Assembly: GCA_002304845.1 (NCBI GenBank)
Contig: DBPM01000017.1
Location: 1,198 to 29,141, forward strand
DNA from: Candidatus Shapirobacteria bacterium UBA1420
Lineage (GTDB): Bacteria; Patescibacteriota; Microgenomatia; UBA12405
Direction: 5' to 3'
Length of the DNA stretch: 27,944 bases
Shown here in pieces: positions 7,550 through 15,515 of this stretch. The translations under genes were made by a program, and so were the position numbers. A model generated the notes under the pieces. The model had not been told where the DNA came from. It saw only the letters and a program-made list of their open reading frames with translations, and made no database searches. Each line of letters starts with the position of its first letter. The stretch's first letter is position 1.

Positions 7550-9156
7550 AAATCATTCTTACTTTAGTCAGTTTTTTACTGTTGTATTTTAAGGTTTCGT
7601 TGCCTGTTTTAGCTACTTTCAACTCCACCGCCACCTATCACAGTCTCAGTTTTTCCATCGCCGAACAAAATCCACCTCAGTCTGAGATTGAAGAGTTACC
7701 CTTTCAGGTCACTAATCAAAATTCTGTCCCTATTACCGTTAAAGCTCTCGATGATAGTGGTGTTCAAAAAATTTTTTTATATTACTCTTTTAATTTCGGA
7801 CCCTGGATTCTTTTTGATGAAGCCCAATCCGGTCAATATCAGTTTAATTTTTCAGCACCTCAAGGTGATGGTTTATATTCTTTTCGTTCTTTAGCTGTGG
7901 ATATTTACAATCATCTCGAAGATAAAGAAGAAGATTTTTTCAGCTCCCAACTTAAATTTGACACTACAGCTCCTACTAGCAATCTAATTATTTTTCCTGC
8001 TACTCACAGCTCCCTCTCTGCAACCCTGGATAATAACAACCCTTTGTTTGTTCAAGATATTTTTATACCCCAATCAGTCTCGGCTCATCTAGATTTTGCC
8101 TTTCGTTTTCGCAGCCAAGACATTGCTGAATATAATTTTTTTGATGTTTATTTAACCGATTCTTCCGGTGAAAATATTTTAGAAAAAATTCTCACTTATG
8201 GTAATTTGGACAGTAGTAATTTAGATCATGATTCTGGTTGGCTTCATCTGAGCCGTAATCTTAGTCATCTGGCGGGAAAGTTTTTTAAACTTATTTTTAG
8301 GCTCACCGATTTAAATCATGACTCTGATACCACCTCTGTTTTAGAAATAGCTGATCTCCAAACTCACTTACTCGACTCTCGATTGCCACTCAATCCAGAT
8401 CTAAACCTTTTGGTTACTGATCTTGGTTCGGAAATTATTGATTACCCAACCTTGTCTCCTCTGGAAGTTGGTGAAAATATAGTTTCCGTTTCCGCCACCG
8501 ATTCCGCCGGCAACTCTGAGTTACCACAACATTATCCCATTGTTGTTTTACCTGATTTAGTTATTAACAGAGTCGATAAATATGCTTTTACTCTCTTTAA
8601 TAATTCTCTGACCCAGGTTTTAGATTTATCAAATTTAACCTATTCTCTCAATAATTCATCGCCACTAACTATAGACAGTAGCCAATTATCACCTCTCCAA
8701 AGCCTGACTGTGTTTTTTCCCAGTACGCAAACCACTGCCAATTTAAAGCTCTTTCAAGATGATAATTTAGTTACTTCTTTTCAGGCTGACGATTTGGATA
8801 ATTTTTATTGGCAAAGACAATTTTCCGGTTTAGGTCCCTGGTTAAAAATTGCTTCTTTACCAACTGTCAATTTAGAGTCTAGATTGAGTGTCTCCAAGAT
8901 TACTTTGACCATTTCCGGATTGGCTACCACTCTCGCCGACATGAGTTATACCATTGATTATCAAGATGCTGCCGGCGATCAACAGATTTTTGGGCAAATT
9001 TTACCCGAGCAAATTGATGAACAAGGTTTTGTTTCCCGAGATTTTTTCCTAGGCACTTGCAGCAGTGGCGGTACCTGTGTTCCTGCCTCTGGCTTGTCTA
9101 AAAAATTTATGGTTACCTTTAGTAATCTCGCTCCCCAGGAGTTTAATTTTGAATGA
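7546..9156 (+). CDS. Large secreted beta-sandwich surface protein
   Basis: A 536-aa protein with a GTG start overlapping the previous stop, and an N-terminal signal peptide (residues 3-22, LPVLA before TFNST). The remainder is a chain of beta domains with Ig-like turns: VPITVKALDDSGVQKIFLYYS, DTTAPTSNL, ENIVSVSATDSAGNSELP. A later segment (VINRVDKYAFTLFNNS) is reminiscent of a lamin-tail fold. I see no enzyme motif and no clear C-terminal anchor. Two Cys near the C-terminus (GTCSSGGTCVP) could form a disulfide. It sits with the other secreted proteins in one overlapping operon and is probably a cell-surface structural or adhesive component (inference). Confidence 0.75.
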   Translation: MKIILTLVSFLLLYFKVSLPVLATFNSTATYHSLSFSIAEQNPPQSEIEELPFQVTNQNSVPITVKALDDSGVQKIFLYYSFNFGPWILFDEAQSGQYQFNFSAPQGDGLYSFRSLAVDIYNHLEDKEEDFFSSQLKFDTTAPTSNLIIFPATHSSLSATLDNNNPLFVQDIFIPQSVSAHLDFAFRFRSQDIAEYNFFDVYLTDSSGENILEKILTYGNLDSSNLDHDSGWLHLSRNLSHLAGKFFKLIFRLTDLNHDSDTTSVLEIADLQTHLLDSRLPLNPDLNLLVTDLGSEIIDYPTLSPLEVGENIVSVSATDSAGNSELPQHYPIVVLPDLVINRVDKYAFTLFNNSLTQVLDLSNLTYSLNNSSPLTIDSSQLSPLQSLTVFFPSTQTTANLKLFQDDNLVTSFQADDLDNFYWQRQFSGLGPWLKIASLPTVNLESRLSVSKITLTISGLATTLADMSYTIDYQDAAGDQQIFGQILPEQIDEQGFVSRDFFLGTCSSGGTCVPASGLSKKFMVTFSNLAPQEFNFE

Positions 9157-10202
9157 TTTTTATTCTTTGTCTGTTTCTACTTTTGACCAAACCGGTTATG
9201 GCCAAGGAATTGATTATTGCTAATTTTTATCAAGCTAAAAATATCTATCCTGGCTTTAGCGGCCAAAATTCTCTTAAAATTACCAATCCGGAAAATACTG
9301 ATTGTCCTCTTAGTTTAAGATTGGAACCGCTTTCTTCAGATTATTTATCAGATCAAATCAATTTAAGCATCATTGGACGCCACCAAGTTCTCTACGGTGG
9401 TAACCTCAACCAACTTCATCATCAATTCACTTTTTTAACCACTCTCAAAGCCAAAGAAAGTCTTGATTTATTCTGGCAATTTTCTTTCCCTCGTCAAGCT
9501 GACAATCTTTTTCAAAATTCCCACTATCAATCAGATATCATTTTCAATTTTGATTGTAACCAACCTTCATCATCCTCTACAGGTTGTCATCAGTCCATTC
9601 CCAGATATACCCCCATTATTAACAAAGTAGTGCCGGGTATCAATTCAGTCACTTTATTTTGGACGGAACCTAATGATACTTTTACTTATTACCTAATCGC
9701 TTATAGCCAAGAAACGCATGCCGCCACTTTTGCCAACCCTAATATTGGTCCTCCTGGTACCACTAGTTACACCATTAACAATCTAGATGCAGGTGTTCCA
9801 TACTTTTTTAAGATTAAAGTCGGTAATGGTTGTGCCACCGGCTCTTTTTCAGAAATTGTCAGTGCCACTCCTTTGGGTGAAGCCACTTTTAACACTCCTG
9901 CCTCCGGATTTTTAAACTCATCTGTTTTAGGTTTATCCACTGCTCCTGATTATTTTCCTGAAGACTCACCCGCCTCTGAGGATAAAAAATGTCTAGCCAT
10001 AATTCCTTTCACCTTTGTTCTAGCTCTGATAGTTAATTTATTTTTTCTCAAAAAACCGGTTTTTCTTTTACTATCATCACTCCTGGCACTGACAGTTGAT
10101 TATTATCTGTCTCGTTTTACTTGTTTACCCACCTCGTACCTTGTTCTTACCCCCATTATTTCTTTTATTATTCCTTACCTACTTTCTTTCAAAATCCGAT
10201 AA
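9153..10202 (+). CDS. Fibronectin type III surface protein with C-terminal membrane helices
   Basis: A 349-aa protein. Signal peptide about residues 1-17 (FILCLFLLLTKPVMA). A beta domain follows (about 20-140), then a recognisable fibronectin type III domain (about 150-248: VTLFWTEPNDTFTYYLIAYS ... TTSYTINNLDAGVPYFFKIKVGNGC). A linker with SSVLGLST comes before three predicted membrane segments (about 285-345). It overlaps the previous gene by 4 nt (ATGA), so translational coupling is likely. Its function is probably extracellular display; the exact role is unknown. Confidence 0.75.
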   Translation: MIFILCLFLLLTKPVMAKELIIANFYQAKNIYPGFSGQNSLKITNPENTDCPLSLRLEPLSSDYLSDQINLSIIGRHQVLYGGNLNQLHHQFTFLTTLKAKESLDLFWQFSFPRQADNLFQNSHYQSDIIFNFDCNQPSSSSTGCHQSIPRYTPIINKVVPGINSVTLFWTEPNDTFTYYLIAYSQETHAATFANPNIGPPGTTSYTINNLDAGVPYFFKIKVGNGCATGSFSEIVSATPLGEATFNTPASGFLNSSVLGLSTAPDYFPEDSPASEDKKCLAIIPFTFVLALIVNLFFLKKPVFLLLSSLLALTVDYYLSRFTCLPTSYLVLTPIISFIIPYLLSFKIR

Positions 10203-10210
10203 ATTTAGTT

Positions 10211-10216
10211 TATACT
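10211..10216 (+). promoter_or_regulatory. Putative -10 box of the CAP-domain gene
   Basis: TATACT lies 6 nt before the ATG at 10223 and just after the stop of the previous gene. This supports 10223 as the start, not the upstream in-frame ATG at 10121. Confidence 0.5.
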
Positions 10217-10222
10217 GAATTT

Positions 10223-11083
10223 ATGAAAGGGTTTTTTTCTTTACTTTTTATTCCTCAAGAAAGGAATAATCACCGAGCTCTTCTCCTGCACCCTTCATTT
10301 TTAGGTGTTATTATTGCTGTTTATCTTCTCAATCAGTCTCTAATCAAATCGTTAAGTATGCTCAAGCCTGGAATCTTGGGTTATTCTTCGGAAATTACTG
10401 TCCAAAAAGTCCTCGATCAGACCAATTTGCAAAGACAAAAACTCGGTCTACCACCTCTGAAATATAACGCTTTGCTCTCAGAATCTGCGGTTCTGAAGGC
10501 TGAAGATATGTTCCAAAATGATTACTGGGCTCACAATTCTCCGGCAGGTAAAAGTCCTTGGGATTTTTTCCAACAGGCCGGTTACCATTATACTGTAGCT
10601 GGGGAAAATTTAGCTCGTGATTTTTATGATACTGAGTCCATGTTAAAAGCTTGGATGAACTCTCCAACTCATCGAGATAATATTGTCAATAGTAAATATC
10701 AAGAAATCGGTATTGGTGTGGTCAATGGTGTCCTCAATGGTGTTAAAACCACTCTGGTGGTCCAACATTTTGCCACCCCCACTCCTCAGCAATCTAAAAT
10801 CGCTGAAACTTCACCTACCCCTCTTCAATCTCAATCCCAAGCTTTAGGTTCTACTGTTGAAGTTTCTCCTCCGGTCTCTTCTCCTAAAATTAATCCTCTA
10901 TTTTTAAGTAAAATTTTGGGCACCGTTATTTTTGGGATTATTGTTGTCGTTTTAATTATCGATTCTTACATTACTCTTAAACAAGGCACCTCTCGTTTCA
11001 CTGGTTCTTCCGCTGGTCATATTGGTTTTTTGATGGTCATTTTAATGTTACTTATTTTTACTCAACAGGGGAGTATTTTTTAA
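10223..11083 (+). CDS. CAP/SCP-domain (YkwD-like) membrane protein
   Basis: A 286-aa protein. I place the start at 10223 (MKGFFSLLFIP): the longer frame from 10121 lies inside the previous gene, and a TATACT box sits 6 nt upstream. A hydrophobic segment at about residues 25-45 is followed by a complete CAP/PR1-like domain: LDQTNLQRQKLGLPPL, AEDMFQNDYWAHNSPAG, AGENLARDF, SPTHRDNIVNSKYQEIGIGVV. The His and Glu residues of the CAP cavity are present. A Pro/Ser-rich linker with SQALGSTV precedes two C-terminal helices. Bacterial YkwD-like CAP proteins are surface or secreted; their activity is not settled. Confidence 0.85.
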   Translation: MKGFFSLLFIPQERNNHRALLLHPSFLGVIIAVYLLNQSLIKSLSMLKPGILGYSSEITVQKVLDQTNLQRQKLGLPPLKYNALLSESAVLKAEDMFQNDYWAHNSPAGKSPWDFFQQAGYHYTVAGENLARDFYDTESMLKAWMNSPTHRDNIVNSKYQEIGIGVVNGVLNGVKTTLVVQHFATPTPQQSKIAETSPTPLQSQSQALGSTVEVSPPVSSPKINPLFLSKILGTVIFGIIVVVLIIDSYITLKQGTSRFTGSSAGHIGFLMVILMLLIFTQQGSIF

Positions 11084-11347
11084 ATGATTATCTTCAAAGA
11101 AATTAAAAAACAGCCCTTTGATTACATCCTTCTATTGGTAGTTTCTCTGGTGACCATTATTTCATTTCTCCTGTTTGGTAACCATGGTCACTCTCATTTT
11201 CAGCGTCAAGTTCTTTATGCTTTTGTGGTTTTTTATTTTATTTGGAGTTTAGTTCACCACAGTCGTCGCCGTGATTTACAACTATCTATTATTGTCGAAT
11301 ATTTACTTTTTGCCCTCTTGGCTCTGATTATTATCAGCGGGATTTAG
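11084..11347 (+). CDS. Small three-helix membrane protein, unknown
   Basis: An 87-aa protein beginning at the base after the CAP-gene stop. Predicted membrane segments: about 12-32 (FDYILLLVVSLVTIISFLLF), 41-59 and 67-87. A His-rich loop (GNHGHSHFQRQ) and a basic loop (HHSRRRD) lie between helices. I recognise no family. Its 3' end overlaps convergent trmD by 14 nt. It is probably coupled to the CAP gene. Confidence 0.65.
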   Translation: MIIFKEIKKQPFDYILLLVVSLVTIISFLLFGNHGHSHFQRQVLYAFVVFYFIWSLVHHSRRRDLQLSIIVEYLLFALLALIIISGI

Positions 11348-11972
11348 ATTTTTGCCATTCCTTAATTTTTTTAGGATCTCCTGACAACAAGACTTTCGGC
11401 ACTTTTTTGCCCTTATATTCGGTTGGTCGAGTGTATTGAGGATGTTCAATATTTTTTCCCTGGGAAAAACTTTCCACTACACTTGATTCATCCTTTCCTA
11501 AAACTCCTGGAATTAATCGTGAAATTGAATCAATCAATACCATCGCCGGAATTTCCCCACCGCTTAATACATAATCACCAATCGAAATTTCTTCGTCCAC
11601 TAGCTCTGAAATTCTTTCATCAAAACCTTCATAATGTCCACAAATTAACATCATGTTTTTTTCTTTTGACAACCTTCGCACATCTTTTTGAGTTAATCTT
11701 TTCCCTCTCGCCGACAACAGTATTATTCTAGTTTCTTGTTTCTGATTTCTGGTTTCTTCAATTGCCCTATCCACCACATCCACTCGTATCAGCATCCCCA
11801 CATCACCTCCGTATGGCCGATCATCAACCGAGCCATAACTATTCCAGGCCCATTTTCTTAGATTGTGGTAATTAATTTTTATTCGCTTATTTTTAATTGC
11901 TCGGGCTATAATACTCTTACTAAAAACGCTTTCAAACATTTCGGGAAACAAGGTTAAAACATCAAATTTCAT
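11334..11972 (-). CDS. trmD: tRNA (guanine-37-N1)-methyltransferase
   Basis: A 212-aa SPOUT-class, S-adenosylmethionine-dependent enzyme that methylates G37 next to the anticodon and prevents frameshifting. Signatures: MKFDVLTLFPEMF at the N-terminus, DDRPYGGDVGML, CGHYEGFDERI, EISIGDYVLSGGEIPAMVLIDSISRLIPGVLG (the trefoil-knot cofactor site) and EHPQYTRPTEYKG. It is slightly shorter than E. coli TrmD. Four heptanucleotide repeats are embedded in the coding sequence (11729-11756), giving ETRNQKQETR. It is divergent from the glycosyltransferase gene with a 32-nt spacer. Confidence 0.96.
   Translation of the reverse strand: MKFDVLTLFPEMFESVFSKSIIARAIKNKRIKINYHNLRKWAWNSYGSVDDRPYGGDVGMLIRVDVVDRAIEETRNQKQETRIILLSARGKRLTQKDVRRLSKEKNMMLICGHYEGFDERISELVDEEISIGDYVLSGGEIPAMVLIDSISRLIPGVLGKDESSVVESFSQGKNIEHPQYTRPTEYKGKKVPKVLLSGDPKKIKEWQKSKSR
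11729..11756. repeat. Four heptanucleotide repeats (TNRTTTC) inside trmD
   Basis: Plus-strand reading: TAGTTTC, TTGTTTC, TGATTTC, TGGTTTC in tandem. The same heptad family occurs inside argS at 24581-24608. In trmD it encodes a local 7-residue period (ETRNQKQ-ETR). Confidence 0.7.
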
Positions 11973-11977
11973 AGCTT

Positions 11978-11983
11978 ATTTTA
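11978..11983 (-). promoter_or_regulatory. Putative -10 box of trmD
   Basis: Minus-strand TAAAAT, 5 nt before the trmD ATG. No Shine-Dalgarno sequence is present. Confidence 0.4.
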
Positions 11984-11992
11984 TCATTGTGC

Positions 11993-11998
11993 TAATAT
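11993..11998 (+). promoter_or_regulatory. Putative -10 box of the glycosyltransferase gene
   Basis: TAATAT, 6 nt before the ATG at 12005, in the 32-nt divergent spacer shared with trmD. Confidence 0.35.
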
Positions 11999-12004
11999 AA
12001 ACTT

Positions 12005-13198
12005 ATGAAAACTCAAACTAAGGCTAAAGAGACTGCAGTTATTATCATTCCTACTTACAATGAAGCCGATAACATCGGCAAAATGATTGAATATTTGTGT
12101 ACTAAAACCTTCCCCAGTCTGGACAAAAAATGGAATATGCATATTTTAGTCGTTGATGATAGTTCTCCCGATGGTACCGGTAAAGTAGTTGAAAAATTGT
12201 CTCGTAAATACAAAAATGTTCACCTTTATACCAATCCCACCAAAAATGGTATTGGTGCCGCTTATTTAGTTGGTTTTAAACATGCTATGGACCACCTCAA
12301 AGCCGATTATGTCTTTGAATTTGATGGTGATTTTCAACACCCCCCGGAGACTATTCCAGTCATGTTAAAAGCCATGGATGATGGTTACGATTACGTTATT
12401 GGTTCTAGAAAAATCAAAGGTGGTTCCAATCCTAAAGGTTGGGGTTTTAAAAGAGTTTTCTTTTCCGAAGTCGGTGGTTTTGTCGCTCGTTTTTTAATGT
12501 TTTTTCCTTTCAAAAATTTCTTCCAAGTTACCGATCCCACCACCGGTTTGAAAGTTACTCGCGTCAAAGGTTTTATTGATAAAATGAATCTGGACGCATC
12601 CCACTTATACACTAAAAGCTTTGGTTACAAACTCCAACTTCTCTACGAAACCCTCAAAATGGGCGCCAAGTTTAAAGAAATTCCTTTAGAATTCCACGTC
12701 CGTAATGCTGGTGAGTCTAAAATTGAATCAAAAACCGCCAAAGATATTTTCATGGTGGCTCTTAAAATGCGTTGGTATGATGAACTGACTCAGAAGTTTT
12801 TAAAATTTGCTGTAGTTGGTGGTATTGGTTTTATTGTCAATGTAGTTGGTGGACGTCTCTTTAAAAATTTTCTTACTCCTCGGATTGCTTCTACCAGTAC
12901 CGTCAATGGTTTAGCCAATGCTTTGGCTGCCGAACTTTCTATTATTTCCAACTTCACTTGGAATAATCTCTGGACTTTTTCCAAGGAAAAAATTACTGGC
13001 AGCTCCCTTCTAGGTAAGTTTTTAACCTTCAACGCCTCCTCATTAGTTACCGGGATTTTAATTCCCTCTACAGTTATTGCTCTGTTAACCAACCTCTTCG
13101 GGGATTATTTCCTTCTCTATCAAATTATCGCTATTTTTCTTTTAACCATTCCTCTTAATTGGTTTGTCTACAATAAAATCATTTGGAGGAAAAAATAA
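12005..13198 (+). CDS. Dolichol-phosphate-mannose-synthase-like glycosyltransferase fused to a GtrA-type membrane domain
   Basis: A 397-aa protein. The N-terminal GT2 domain (about 10-235) has VIIIPTYNEADNIG, VVDDSSPDGTG, the metal/nucleotide-sugar motif FEFDGDFQHPP and GSRKIKGG, as in DPM1-like enzymes that transfer a sugar to polyprenyl phosphate. The C-terminal part (about 262-397) is a GtrA-like membrane domain with four hydrophobic segments (FLKFAVVGGIGFIVNVVGG ... LNWFVYNKIIW), often linked to flipping or handling of polyprenyl-linked sugars. It overlaps the RmlA-like gene by 1 nt (TAATG), giving a two- or three-gene operon for surface glycan precursors. Confidence 0.9.
   Translation: MKTQTKAKETAVIIIPTYNEADNIGKMIEYLCTKTFPSLDKKWNMHILVVDDSSPDGTGKVVEKLSRKYKNVHLYTNPTKNGIGAAYLVGFKHAMDHLKADYVFEFDGDFQHPPETIPVMLKAMDDGYDYVIGSRKIKGGSNPKGWGFKRVFFSEVGGFVARFLMFFPFKNFFQVTDPTTGLKVTRVKGFIDKMNLDASHLYTKSFGYKLQLLYETLKMGAKFKEIPLEFHVRNAGESKIESKTAKDIFMVALKMRWYDELTQKFLKFAVVGGIGFIVNVVGGRLFKNFLTPRIASTSTVNGLANALAAELSIISNFTWNNLWTFSKEKITGSSLLGKFLTFNASSLVTGILIPSTVIALLTNLFGDYFLLYQIIAIFLLTIPLNWFVYNKIIWRKK
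13185..13189 (+). promoter_or_regulatory. Shine-Dalgarno sequence that sets the rmlA start
   Basis: GGAGG lies 8 nt before the ATG at 13198. It is the only textbook ribosome binding site I see at a gene start in this window, and it favours 13198 over the upstream in-frame ATG at 13183, which would add MEEKI. Confidence 0.75.
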
Positions 13199-13926
13199 TG
13201 AAAGGGATAATTTTAGCTGGCGGTAAAGCCACTCGACTTCGCCCTTTAACCCTAGTCACCAGTAAACAACTTTTACCGGTTTACAACAAACCGATGATTT
13301 ATTACCCTTTACAGACCTTGTTAGATGCTGGCATTAAAGACATTCTCATTATTATTGCTCCTGATTATTCCGGACAATTTTTAAATTTATTAGGTGACGG
13401 TTCGGAATTTGGTGCCAGATTTAGTTATATTGTTCAAAAAGAACCTCGCGGTCTATCCGAAGCCTTCATTTTGGGTGAAAAATTTATTGGTAATGACAAT
13501 GTCACTATGATTTTAGGTGATAATATTTTTCTACAACAAGATTTTTCTCAAGATATTAGAAACTTCAACAGTGGTGGTCTGGTTTTTGCTAGACAAGTTG
13601 AAGACCCTCAGCGTTACGGCGTGGTGGAATTTGATAAAAATGGTAAAGTCATTAGTCTTGAAGAAAAACCTCAAAAACCCAAAAGTAATTATGCTGTCGT
13701 AGGACTTTATGTTTTTGATAATCGTGTTTCTGCAGCCGCCAAAAATCTTAAACCCTCACCTCGTGGTGAATTGGAAATTATCGACCTCCAAAAGTTTTAT
13801 TTGGACAAAAATGAATTAACTGTCAAAATTTTTGACGGTATCTGGGAAGACGCCGGCACCTTTGATTCCTTACTTAGAGTTGGTAACATAGTTGCTCAAT
13901 CTCAATTGACAAGCTCAAATTCTTAA
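13198..13926 (+). CDS. rmlA: RmlA-like sugar-1-phosphate nucleotidylyltransferase
   Basis: A 242-aa nucleotidyltransferase (start chosen by GGAGG 8 nt upstream and the MKGIILAGG N-terminus). Motifs: GGKATRLRPLT (the GGxGTRLxPLT loop with K-A in place of the usual residues), SKQLLPVYNKPMIYYPL, MILGDNIF (metal-binding Asp), EEKPQKPKSNYAVVGLYVF and WEDAGTFDSL. The family forms dTDP-glucose from glucose-1-phosphate. It is about 50 residues shorter at the C-terminus than E. coli RmlA, so it is the short form and the exact nucleotide or sugar is uncertain. It is translationally coupled to the upstream glycosyltransferase. Confidence 0.85.
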   Translation: MKGIILAGGKATRLRPLTLVTSKQLLPVYNKPMIYYPLQTLLDAGIKDILIIIAPDYSGQFLNLLGDGSEFGARFSYIVQKEPRGLSEAFILGEKFIGNDNVTMILGDNIFLQQDFSQDIRNFNSGGLVFARQVEDPQRYGVVEFDKNGKVISLEEKPQKPKSNYAVVGLYVFDNRVSAAAKNLKPSPRGELEIIDLQKFYLDKNELTVKIFDGIWEDAGTFDSLLRVGNIVAQSQLTSSNS

Positions 13927-14384
13927 TGTTTAATACAGCTATGACTAAACTTGATTTTCTCCAACCCATCGAAGACTGGTTAGCTTTGTACTTTGGTAAA
14001 AAAGCTCCAGCTATGCCTAAAAAAGTCAAAGAATTTATCGTTAAATATGGTCCTTATCTTAGTTTAGTTCTATTAGTTTTTGCTTTCCCTGTGATGTTGG
14101 CGGCTTTTGGTGTCAGTACTTTCCTAACACCATTTAGCATTTTTAGAGGTTTAAGTCTTTTTGCTCAGTTATCCACTTTGATTGCTCTTTCAACTTTCAT
14201 TCTCCAAGTCCTTGCTTTACCGGGATTGTTTAAACGGACCCAGAAGGGCTGGTATTTTAGTTTTTATGCCTCCTTATTAACCGCTCTACACAGTTTAATT
14301 ACCTCTAATTTAGGGTCTTTAATTATCCAAGGTCTTCTTGTTTGGTACGTTTTATTTCAAATCAAGTCTTACTATAAAAACTAG
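13926..14384 (+). CDS. Four-helix membrane protein, unknown
   Basis: A 152-aa protein whose ATG shares one base with the rmlA stop (TAATG). A second possible start is at 13941 (MTKLDFLQPIEDW). A cytoplasmic-looking N-terminus (about 1-40) is followed by about four hydrophobic helices (46-70, 79-103, 110-128, 130-148). I recognise no family. Position suggests it belongs to the glycan-precursor operon. Its end overlaps the convergent pyruvate-kinase-like gene by 4 nt. Confidence 0.65.
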   Translation: MFNTAMTKLDFLQPIEDWLALYFGKKAPAMPKKVKEFIVKYGPYLSLVLLVFAFPVMLAAFGVSTFLTPFSIFRGLSLFAQLSTLIALSTFILQVLALPGLFKRTQKGWYFSFYASLLTALHSLITSNLGSLIIQGLLVWYVLFQIKSYYKN

Positions 14385-15454
14385 ACTTCTACAAAACTAA
14401 GGGCATTCACCGAACCGCTTTCCAACCAGTTGTTTCCATGTATCAAAAGTAGTTTGCTTTTATTTTTAATCAGTTTTGCTCTTTTAAGTTCTTCAAAAAT
14501 ATCGTGATTTTTATCAAAATATTTATCAGTAAATTTTTTAAAATAGGGGATTACCCCATAAGATAGATTTAATAATTTTGCTACTTCTTCTTGGTCGGTA
14601 ATGGCAATGATATTTTTCTTGAGACGATAATTACTTAATTTTTGCGCTGATCCTCCGGATTTTGTAAAGACAACGACTGCATCTGCAAATTCTGATAAAT
14701 CTTTAGCCGACTTAATTATTGTTTCCCCTAAAGTGTAGTTATTATGTTCAATTTCTTTGATATCACCGTTTTTCTCACTAAAACCTAAAATTTTACTCAT
14801 TACTTTAACTGCTTCCACTGGATGTTCTCCAATCGAAGTTTCTTCCGACAACATCACCGCATCGGCTCCGTCAAACAAAGCATGAGCCACATCAGAAGCC
14901 TCCGCTCGAGTCGGTAGGGGATTTTTAGTCATGGATAGCAGCATCTCTGTAGCCACAATTACCGGTTTGTTGGCTAATCTGGTGGTATCAATAATTTTTC
15001 CCTGTAATGTAGCTAATTCTTCAATCGGAATATTTCTTCCCAGGTCGCCTCTAGCTACCATGACTCCGTCTGCCACTTGAATAATTTCTTCCAAATTTTT
15101 GAGCGCTGAGATATTTTCAATCTTGGCAATAATCGGTAATTTTCGTCCCTGTCTTTTTAATCTCTCTTTTACTTTCTCAATCTCTAACGCATTTTTAATA
15201 TATGATACGGCCACCATATCCACATTTTCAAAAATTTCAAAATCAAGTCTGGGAATATCCAAAAGTATCGGCACCTTACTACCACTTACTTTTCTAATAT
15301 TTCTAATTGCTTTTTGATGCCAACTTTTATCATTATATTTAGTGTTTAATCGACAAACATTCACTCCGTTTTGAATAATTTCGCTCAAGACTTTTTCACT
15401 TTCCGTCGCCGGCCCCACCGTCGCCACAATTTTACTTTTTCTATTTTGAGTCAT
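14381..15454 (-). CDS. pyk: Pyruvate kinase homologue lacking the B domain
   Basis: A 357-aa protein, against about 470 in typical pyruvate kinases (PEP + ADP to pyruvate + ATP). The A-domain barrel is clear: ATVGPATES (11-19), CRLN (R35, N37), ILLD (D66), IAKIEN (K111, E113), VARGDLG (D137), KPVIVATEML (165-172) and PTRAEASDVAHALFDGADAVMLSEET (181-206). The allosteric-type C domain follows. After ILLD the chain passes straight to FENVDMVAVSYIK, so the roughly 100-residue B domain (active-site lid) is absent, in frame. Other changes: RLNTKY for RLNFSH, ATE for ATQ, SEE for SGE. It may be an altered or non-canonical enzyme. Confidence 0.85.
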   Translation of the reverse strand: MTQNRKSKIVATVGPATESEKVLSEIIQNGVNVCRLNTKYNDKSWHQKAIRNIRKVSGSKVPILLDIPRLDFEIFENVDMVAVSYIKNALEIEKVKERLKRQGRKLPIIAKIENISALKNLEEIIQVADGVMVARGDLGRNIPIEELATLQGKIIDTTRLANKPVIVATEMLLSMTKNPLPTRAEASDVAHALFDGADAVMLSEETSIGEHPVEAVKVMSKILGFSEKNGDIKEIEHNNYTLGETIIKSAKDLSEFADAVVVFTKSGGSAQKLSNYRLKKNIIAITDQEEVAKLLNLSYGVIPYFKKFTDKYFDKNHDIFEELKRAKLIKNKSKLLLIHGNNWLESGSVNALSFVEV

Positions 15455-15461
15455 CTATACC

Positions 15462-15467
15462 ATCATA
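15462..15467 (-). promoter_or_regulatory. Putative -10 box of the pyruvate-kinase-like gene
   Basis: Minus-strand TATGAT, 7 nt before the ATG, between the tRNA-Gln 3' end and the gene. Confidence 0.4.
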
Positions 15468-15515
15468 GCAAAGAAAAATATTCCAAGATTTATTTACTTT
15501 ATGTTATTTGTTTTG

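Noticed and set aside
10121..10222. Upstream start of the CAP gene
   Set aside because: The extension lies inside the previous gene, is read from its codons in another frame, and a TATACT box sits right before the ATG at 10223.
14381..15454. Pyruvate kinase as a frameshifted pseudogene
   Set aside because: The frame is continuous, the barrel and C-terminal domain motifs are preserved on both sides, and the loss is a clean domain deletion.
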